The translations under genes and the position numbers were made by a program. Below are positions 32,526 through 36,988 of a stretch of DNA of 36,988 bases, piece after piece (the first letter of the stretch is position 1; each line of letters begins with the position of its first letter). The DNA comes from Myxococcales bacterium. Its GTDB lineage: Bacteria; Myxococcota_A; Polyangia; Haliangiales; Haliangiaceae. A model generated the notes under the pieces. That model saw only the letters and a list, made by a program, of their open reading frames with translations, was not told the origin of the DNA and made no database searches. Location of the stretch: assembly GCA_028287115.1 (NCBI GenBank), contig JAQBQF010000295.1:1-36988 (forward strand), given 5' to 3'.

Positions 32526-34339
32526 ACGCGCACCAACGAGATCGGCTCGCGGCACCGGTGGTCCTTGTCTACTGGCTGATGCTCGTCGGCGGCCTCGGCT
32601 TGTTGATGGCACTCCGTGGCTCCGAGGGTGGCTCGCTGCTGCCTCTGTGGGTCGGCGCGATCGTCGGCACCGCCGCTGGCCAAGCCCTGGCGTTACGCGA
32701 CTTCCGGTTGTGGGTGGTGATCGCGGTGCTCTTCGTGCTGGTGTTCTGGCTGCTGCCGTTCCTGTCGGGCACGCTCGGCAGTAGCTCTCTGTGGAAGGCG
32801 TTCGTGCCGGCGATCTTGTGCGGGTACTGGAGCCTCGGCGATCGCGCTTCACTCACGGCGTTCTGGTTTCCCGCCGTGATCTGGATGCTCTCGATCCTCG
32901 ACCGCACGAACGGGCAGACCACGCCCGATGGAGCAGGCATCGTGTTGCTCGGCGGTGTCGCCGTGCTGTTCGTCGTGTTCTTGCGCGTTCACGAGTCCCG
33001 CCGCGTTGGCTTGTGGAGCGCGATCGCGGCGCAGCCGCTCGCTAGAGCGATCCCACCGACGGTGCTCAAGGAGCGACCGGGCCGTCATGTCGCGCGTGTT
33101 AGCTGGGGGTTCTTGGTCAGCTCGATCACGTTTGCGATCACGGCTTGGATCGCACCGCGTCTGTGGCGCGTGGAGTCGTTCGACGGTCATGCGCAAGCCA
33201 CCGCCTCCACAGCATTCGGTGGAACGCCGTGTTGTCCCGCGTTTCCCGATGTCGATAGTGATCGCACGCGCGTGAAGGAGTACTTCGATCTCGGACTCAC
33301 GCATTCGAATGGCGCGCGCAGCTCGGACATCCGATGCCACGTCTGCACTGGATTCGGGACCGGGACGAGCGGTCTCGGAACTTACGAGCCCCCGCATGTC
33401 GCCTATCCACCGGTTGCAGCTCGTGACACCGAGCCGCTCCCCGTCGTGTACACGGGTACCGGGGCATACGAAGGCAGCACCGTGCCGGCGGGCATCGTAG
33501 ACTCGAGGTTCGAGGAGACTGTCGGCGAACAGGATCCGTGGCCGACGTACCAGGCGCCCGACGTGATGCCGCCGTCGAGGGTACCCGACGTAACGCCGCC
33601 GTCCGCCGTAGCTGACCTGACGCCGTCATCGACGTACGGAGCGCGGGTGCCAACGGTAACGACCGCGCCGACGACGATACCCCTGGTGACTGCACCCGCG
33701 CCCGCACCGGTGCCCACGCCACCGCCGACGCCCGCGACGCATCCAAATGTCGCGCCCGCCGTGGAACCTCCGAACGTCTCGCCCGCCGTGGAACATCCGA
33801 ACGTCTCGCCCGCCGTGGAACATCCGAACGTCGCGCCAGATGTGGAACATCCGAACGTCGCGCCCGTGGCCGAGCATCCAAGCGTTGCTTCCAAACCGAA
33901 GGCAGGATCGTCGACCCCGCCACCCCTGCTGCAGTGGCTGATGTTGATCGTCGCGGCGGCGCTCGTGTTTCAGGTCGTGAATCTCGCGTTGCGTCCATTC
34001 CGCCGGATGCTCGCGGTGCGTCACCTGCGGCGACCGTTCTGGAAAGAGACGATCGATCAGCGCGTCTCGAACTCGTGGCAGCTCGCATTGGTCGGACTAC
34101 GCGATGCGGGCTGGCGCGCGAGCGGAACCGAAGCACCGCGAGAATTTGCACAGCGCACCGGCGTCGATGGGCTCGAACGCTGCGCGACGATCCTCGAACG
34201 TACGCGTCACGGCATCGGAATCGATGCAGAGGATCTGTCGCAGATGAGCGCATCCGCGGAGTCGGTGTATCGCAGCGCGCGAGCGGAGCTCGGTCCGATC
34301 GCTCGGGTCGTCGCGGCCCTTCGGTGGCCGCTCACGTAG
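32522..34339 (+). CDS. TgpA-like membrane protein without transglutaminase domain, DUF4129-like tail
   Basis: A 605-residue protein in the third position of the operon, where TgpA-type transglutaminases usually sit. Seven hydrophobic helices fill the first 215 residues. An extracytoplasmic part follows with four cysteines (C237, C238, C272, C275 in CHVC) that could bind metal or form disulphides. Residues 330-455 are Pro/Val/Thr-rich, including five 9-residue repeats (408-452). One more helix (LLQWLMLIVAAALVFQVVNL, about 465-485) leads to a cytosolic tail resembling DUF4129 (SWQLALVGLRDAGWRASGTE, then PREFAQRTG). The Cys-His-Asp transglutaminase core between the helices is missing: the disordered linker takes its place. 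Likely role: envelope scaffold working with the MoxR and DUF58 proteins. Confidence 0.8.
   Translation: MNAHQRDRLAAPVVLVYWLMLVGGLGLLMALRGSEGGSLLPLWVGAIVGTAAGQALALRDFRLWVVIAVLFVLVFWLLPFLSGTLGSSSLWKAFVPAILCGYWSLGDRASLTAFWFPAVIWMLSILDRTNGQTTPDGAGIVLLGGVAVLFVVFLRVHESRRVGLWSAIAAQPLARAIPPTVLKERPGRHVARVSWGFLVSSITFAITAWIAPRLWRVESFDGHAQATASTAFGGTPCCPAFPDVDSDRTRVKEYFDLGLTHSNGARSSDIRCHVCTGFGTGTSGLGTYEPPHVAYPPVAARDTEPLPVVYTGTGAYEGSTVPAGIVDSRFEETVGEQDPWPTYQAPDVMPPSRVPDVTPPSAVADLTPSSTYGARVPTVTTAPTTIPLVTAPAPAPVPTPPPTPATHPNVAPAVEPPNVSPAVEHPNVSPAVEHPNVAPDVEHPNVAPVAEHPSVASKPKAGSSTPPPLLQWLMLIVAAALVFQVVNLALRPFRRMLAVRHLRRPFWKETIDQRVSNSWQLALVGLRDAGWRASGTEAPREFAQRTGVDGLERCATILERTRHGIGIDAEDLSQMSASAESVYRSARAELGPIARVVAALRWPLT
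33743..33877 (+). repeat. Five tandem 27-bp coding repeats
   Basis: Five in-frame 27-base units encode PNVAPAVEP, PNVSPAVEH, PNVSPAVEH, PNVAPDVEH and PNVAPVAEH. Units two and three are identical at the DNA level, which suggests recent duplication and possible length variation between strains. The unit is likely an extended, proline-stiffened spacer across the periplasm. Confidence 0.9.
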
Positions 34340-34341
34340 CA

Positions 34342-34467
34342 TCAGTAGCGGTAATACTGGTGGTGATACTCGCGATGATGATGGCGGTAACCACCGCCGG
34401 TGTCGATGTAGCAGCTCGCCAGTGTGCTCGCGAGCGTGAAGGCTAGGATCAAACGTAGGGTCCGCAT
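34342..34467 (-). CDS. 41-residue His/Tyr-rich lipoprotein
   Basis: A very short gene, easily missed by length filters. The product begins MRTLRLILAFTLASTLASC, a complete lipoprotein signal with lipobox LASC (C19). The mature part is only 23 residues: YIDTGGG then a tail of six His, six Tyr and three Arg residues (YRHHHREYHHQYYRY). This composition suggests metal, haem or surface binding, but nothing is known. The start is supported by TAGATT exactly six bases upstream of ATG 34467. The stop lies three bases from that of the convergent TgpA-like gene. No homology can be claimed from sequence alone. Confidence 0.65.
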   Translation of the reverse strand: MRTLRLILAFTLASTLASCYIDTGGGYRHHHREYHHQYYRY

Positions 34468-34473
34468 ACCCTC

Positions 34474-34479
34474 AATCTA
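34474..34479 (-). promoter_or_regulatory. -10-like TAGATT, 6 bases before ATG 34467
   Basis: TAGATT, then GAGGGT, then ATG of the 41-residue lipoprotein. The same GAGGGT could act as a very close ribosome binding site, but the spacing is too short for the usual geometry. Confidence 0.55.
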
Positions 34480-34806
34480 CGACCGGCCGAGCCGGTGTCA
34501 CGGACGACGTTGGGCTCCGCACGCGGCCTACGATGCTCGCTCGTCCGACGCGCCCCGATGTTGCGAGGTAGTCCGCGCGGCGACTGCGAACTCAGACGTA
34601 GAAGTTGCGGCTCGCCGAACACAGATGATGGCCGTCGGACGAGATCATCTGCGGCGGAGTCCGGCGACGTTCAAAGACCGCGAGTAGCCTGCCGATCCGC
34701 GCCGATCGGGCCGAAAACGTGCGCTCCCCTACGATCCCAGGCGAACTTCACGTTCCGCAACATCAGCTGACATGCCGAGACGCTTTCCTCTTGCGTCGCG
34801 AATTGC
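34480..34806. other. Intergenic region, no gene seen
   Basis: About 330 bases between the divergent 41-residue lipoprotein and the small protein at 34820. The open frames here (for example the one starting at 34772 that merely extends the next gene) show no signal peptide or recognisable domain. No RNA gene or strong hairpin was seen. Confidence 0.4.
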
Positions 34807-34812
34807 GAGTCT
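34807..34812 (+). promoter_or_regulatory. -10-like GAGTCT, 7 bases before ATG 34820
   Basis: GAGTCT, then CCCCTCA, then ATG. Only A2 and T6 of the consensus are kept, so this is a weak example; no Shine-Dalgarno sequence is present. Confidence 0.3.
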
Positions 34813-34819
34813 CCCCTCA

Positions 34820-35098
34820 ATGCAGGACCAGCTCACCGAGCTCGTAAACCGCATCGCACAGACGGCGCTGCAACAGCATCAGTCCAACGCGTCCGACAAT
34901 GCGCCGCGGATCGCGGCGATCAAGGCCGCGCTCGACGAGCACGCGGAGGACGGCACGTTCGGCGAATGGGGCGTGCTCGCACGCGACCAGCTCAAGCGGC
35001 TGCAGATCACGGTCGGTTTCGATGCGCGGGCGCGCGCCTTTGTCGCGAATACGGCGGAGATCGCCGAGCAGATCCGGCGAATCGGCGCGTTCGACTGA
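34820..35098 (+). CDS. Small conserved-looking cytosolic protein, unknown
   Basis: A 92-residue protein, mostly helical by composition (MQDQLTELVNRIAQTALQQH, then RIAAIKAALDEHAEDGTFGE, RARAFVANTAEIAEQIRRIG). There is no signal peptide, membrane segment or motif that I recognise. ATG 34820 is preferred over ATG 34772: the extra 16 residues are Arg/Ser-rich and look untranslated, and a weak -10-like hexamer precedes 34820. Codon usage has the strong third-position GC of its neighbours, which supports a real gene. Confidence 0.6.
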   Translation: MQDQLTELVNRIAQTALQQHQSNASDNAPRIAAIKAALDEHAEDGTFGEWGVLARDQLKRLQITVGFDARARAFVANTAEIAEQIRRIGAFD

Positions 35099-35193
35099 GG
35101 CACGTCACGTTGGGCATTGGAAGACTGTGGCAAGAAGGGATCTGCCACGTCCGATGTTTCGGCTCGCGCACAGATTCGTGAGATAGCTAGATC

Positions 35194-36063
35194 ATGAGAA
35201 CGAGTCTTGTGTGTGGCTTGGTGATCGTAGGGTTCAGTGCCGTTGCGAGCGCCCAACCTGGTGCGCCCGACGGCGAGCCCCCTCCCCCTTCGGATCCACC
35301 GGCGGCTGGACCGCCCGCGCCTGCTCCGGTCGCCGTTGCGCCGCCGGTGGCGCCGGAACCCCCGGCGTCGACGGCCGACCAGGGGGTGATCGAGGATGCG
35401 AACTCGCCGGGCGCCTTCTTGTTCCCGTCGGCCCTGAGCGAGCCGGCCGGCACGTTCACCGCGAGCCTCGGCTTCGGTTCGGACACGGACTTCAAGCACC
35501 CGGAGCTCACTCATATTGGAGTGTCGTACTCGCCCACCAACGAGGTCACGCTCAGCGGGTCGCTGGTGGCCCCGACGGTTTCGGACCTTCACATCGGCCT
35601 GCTGTCCGCGAAGATCCAGGCTGCCCGCTCGGGCCGCATGCGCGTCGCGCTCGATGGAACGCTGGTGATCGTGAGCTCCCGCAGCAGCTCGGATGAGGCG
35701 GGGCTGGTCGGTGGCGTCGTGAGCTATTGCTTCGATGATGGCTGCAACTCGTACGCGTCCGGTTATCTCGGCATCGGCATCGAGCACAGTTCTTCTTCGG
35801 CGGTTCCGTTCTTGGTCTCGGGTTCTGTGGTGGCCCAGCTCGCGCCGCACTTCAAGCTCGTCGGCGAGGTCGTCACCGGCTTCCAGGCGGGTGGTGACGC
35901 CAGTGGAGCCGGCAGCAGTCAGTTCATCGGGTTCTATGGAGCGCGCATCACCCAGAAGAACCTCGGCGTGAACCTCGGGTTCATCAAACCGTTCGGCGAC
36001 AACATCGGCGTCGACGGACTGGGCGCGTTCTTCGCGACCGCGACTGCACGCGTCCTACCGTGA
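35194..36063 (+). CDS. Secreted protein with Pro-rich linker and beta-barrel-like part
   Basis: A 289-residue exported protein. The signal peptide (MRTSLVCGLVIVGFSAVASAQ) is followed by a Pro/Ala linker (about 23-60) and a region of alternating strands (TFTASLGFGSDTDF, THIGVSYSPTNEVTLSGSLV, ASGYLGIGIEHS, PFLVSGSVVAQLAPHFKLV, FIGFYGARITQKNLGVNLGF, FFATATARVLP). This fits an outer-membrane barrel of about 8-10 strands, although it ends in LP and not an aromatic residue. Two cysteines (YCFDDGCNS) may close a surface loop. There is no clear ribosome binding site at ATG 35194. No specific family recognised. Confidence 0.7.
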   Translation: MRTSLVCGLVIVGFSAVASAQPGAPDGEPPPPSDPPAAGPPAPAPVAVAPPVAPEPPASTADQGVIEDANSPGAFLFPSALSEPAGTFTASLGFGSDTDFKHPELTHIGVSYSPTNEVTLSGSLVAPTVSDLHIGLLSAKIQAARSGRMRVALDGTLVIVSSRSSSDEAGLVGGVVSYCFDDGCNSYASGYLGIGIEHSSSSAVPFLVSGSVVAQLAPHFKLVGEVVTGFQAGGDASGAGSSQFIGFYGARITQKNLGVNLGFIKPFGDNIGVDGLGAFFATATARVLP

Positions 36064-36098
36064 CCGCCGGCCGCGGCGTCCGAGCGCGCGCCGGTTAG

Positions 36099-36884
36099 TC
36101 ACTTCTTCGCGAACAGCTCGTCGAAGAAGGTCTTCATCGCCGTCCACGAGCGCGCGTCGGCGGCCGCGTCATAGGCGCAGCCCGTCGACGGATCGGTGCT
36201 CGCAGTCTTGTCCGTGAAGCAGTGCACCGCGCCGCCGTACTCGGTCAATTGCCAGTCGACCTTCGCGTCGGCGAGCTCTTTTTGAAAGGCGGCGAGATCC
36301 GCGGGCGTCTCGTAGACGTCCGCGGCGCCATGGAGCGCGAGGACCTTGCCTTTGATGTTCTTGCCGTCCGCGGGCGCCGGCGAATCGAGGCCGCCATGAA
36401 AGCTGACGACGCCACCGACCGGCGTGCCGCTGCGCGCGAGCTCGATCACGGTGGTTCCGCCGAAGCAGTAACCGATCGCCGCGGTCTTGCTCGCATCGAC
36501 ATTGGGGCTCTTGAGGAGCTGTGCGAATCCGGCGTTGACGTTGGTGCGTAGCAGCTTGCGATCGGACTTGTACTTGCCCGCGAGCTTGCCGGCCTCATCC
36601 TTGTTCTTCGGCCGCATACCCTTGCCGTAGATATCGGCGGCGAACGCGACATAACCCAGTCCGGCGAGCATATCGGCGCGCTTCTTCGCGTTGTCGTCGA
36701 GCCCCATCCACGCGTGCACGACGAGGATGCCCGGGCGTTTGCCTTTCGCGGCATCGTCGAAGGCCAGGTAGCCCTCGAACACGGCGTCCCCTTGTTTGTA
36801 CTCGACGAGCTGGCCACGAACTTTTGCATCGGCGTGATGAGCGAAGAGCAGCAGACCGAGCGCGCAGAACATCCAGAGCTTCAT
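36099..36884 (-). CDS. Secreted dienelactone hydrolase family protein
   Basis: A 261-residue alpha/beta hydrolase with a signal peptide (MKLWMFCALGLLLFAHHADA). The dienelactone hydrolase triad is visible: nucleophile Cys140 in IGYCFGG, Asp189 in LHGAADVYE, His221 in YGGAVHCFTD. VVHAWMGLDDNAK (55-67) is the oxyanion segment. Cytosolic homologues open dienelactones in chloroaromatic degradation; periplasmic ones have unknown substrates. Length is normal after removing the signal. ATG 36884 has GAGGAT six bases upstream. It is convergent with the preceding beta-barrel candidate, 35 bases apart. Confidence 0.9.
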   Translation of the reverse strand: MKLWMFCALGLLLFAHHADAKVRGQLVEYKQGDAVFEGYLAFDDAAKGKRPGILVVHAWMGLDDNAKKRADMLAGLGYVAFAADIYGKGMRPKNKDEAGKLAGKYKSDRKLLRTNVNAGFAQLLKSPNVDASKTAAIGYCFGGTTVIELARSGTPVGGVVSFHGGLDSPAPADGKNIKGKVLALHGAADVYETPADLAAFQKELADAKVDWQLTEYGGAVHCFTDKTASTDPSTGCAYDAAADARSWTAMKTFFDELFAKK

Positions 36885-36890
36885 GCCCGC

Positions 36891-36896
36891 ATCCTC
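36891..36896 (-). promoter_or_regulatory. -10-like GAGGAT, 6 bases before ATG 36884
   Basis: GAGGAT, then GCGGGC, then ATG. It keeps A2 and T6 at the leaderless spacing. GAGG could also be read as a distant ribosome binding site. Confidence 0.3.
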
Positions 36897-36931
36897 GCAG
36901 ATGTGGCCGGAATTTCCACGCAGCCGGCGAG

Positions 36932-36988
36932 CTAACGTGCGACGCGCGGCACGACCATCGAATCGAACTCGGCGCCCGTGGCATCGAT
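36932..36988 (-). CDS. C-terminal end of an unknown gene, cut by window edge
   Basis: The last 18 codons of a minus-strand frame (ending EFDSMVVPRVAR, stop TAG) enter from the right edge. The codon bias fits a coding end, and the direction matches the dienelactone hydrolase gene 47 bases downstream. Too short to identify. Confidence 0.35.
   Translation of the reverse strand: MDATGAEFDSMVVPRVAR

Noticed and set aside
33297..34253. Minus-strand open frame opposite the TgpA-like gene
   Set aside because: Product is Arg/Ser/Ala repeats produced by the antisense of the 27-bp coding repeats.
1..36988. CRISPR array, tRNA, rRNA, insertion sequence or prophage
   Set aside because: No spaced direct repeats, cloverleaf, transposase or integrase coding sequence, or terminal inverted repeats were seen; the only tandem repeats lie within a coding gene.

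Overview
This window looks like a stretch of chromosome from a high-GC, Gram-negative, predatory-type deltaproteobacterium, most likely a member of the Myxococcota. That is an inference from content: two large eukaryotic-like Ser/Thr kinases, a sigma-factor/kinase operon, a DUF2330 protein, eight predicted lipoproteins with clear lipoboxes, outer-membrane beta-barrel candidates, and strong GC bias that throws long antisense open frames over almost every gene. No rRNA, tRNA, CRISPR array, insertion sequence or phage gene was seen.

Layout. 1-5.0 kb: end-clipped di-haem cytochrome-like gene, a membrane Ser/Thr kinase, a cysteine-rich lipoprotein, a DUF1697 protein. 5.0-6.6 kb: a cobalamin-binding radical SAM enzyme that I recognise as the hopanoid C-3 methylase HpnR. 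6.8-10 kb: a small lipoprotein, a YjbR/MmcQ-type gene broken by two frameshifts, a GST, an ECF sigma factor with a fused SnoaL-like domain, and a GFA-family protein. 10-16.3 kb: HtpX protease, a DUF2330 protein carrying an inserted Ig-like segment, a secreted alpha/beta hydrolase, a beta-barrel candidate, a VOC protein. 16.4-21.2 kb: envelope and secreted proteins (Vps62-like lipoprotein, frameshifted parallel beta-helix lipoprotein, OmpA-like protein, PI-PLC-like lipoprotein). 21.2-26.3 kb: ECF sigma factor overlapping a WD40-type Ser/Thr kinase, facing a dynamin-like protein with a degenerate P-loop. 26.4-29.2 kb: a von Willebrand A lipoprotein, a methyltransferase with a lipoprotein signal peptide, an arylamine N-acetyltransferase. 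29.6-34.3 kb: a three-gene MoxR / DUF58 / TgpA-like operon. 34.3-37 kb: a 41-residue His/Tyr-rich lipoprotein, small unknown proteins, a secreted dienelactone hydrolase, and a clipped gene end.

Two patterns cut across the window. First, many genes without a Shine-Dalgarno sequence have a TAnnnT hexamer ending exactly 6 or 7 bases before the start codon, the spacing expected if transcription starts at the start codon itself (leaderless mRNA). This rule also helps choose several GTG starts and supports a small gene missed by length cutoffs. Second, two genes (YjbR/MmcQ type and beta-helix lipoprotein) are broken by single-base losses that all fall in short G or C runs, which points to consensus errors as much as to real pseudogenes.
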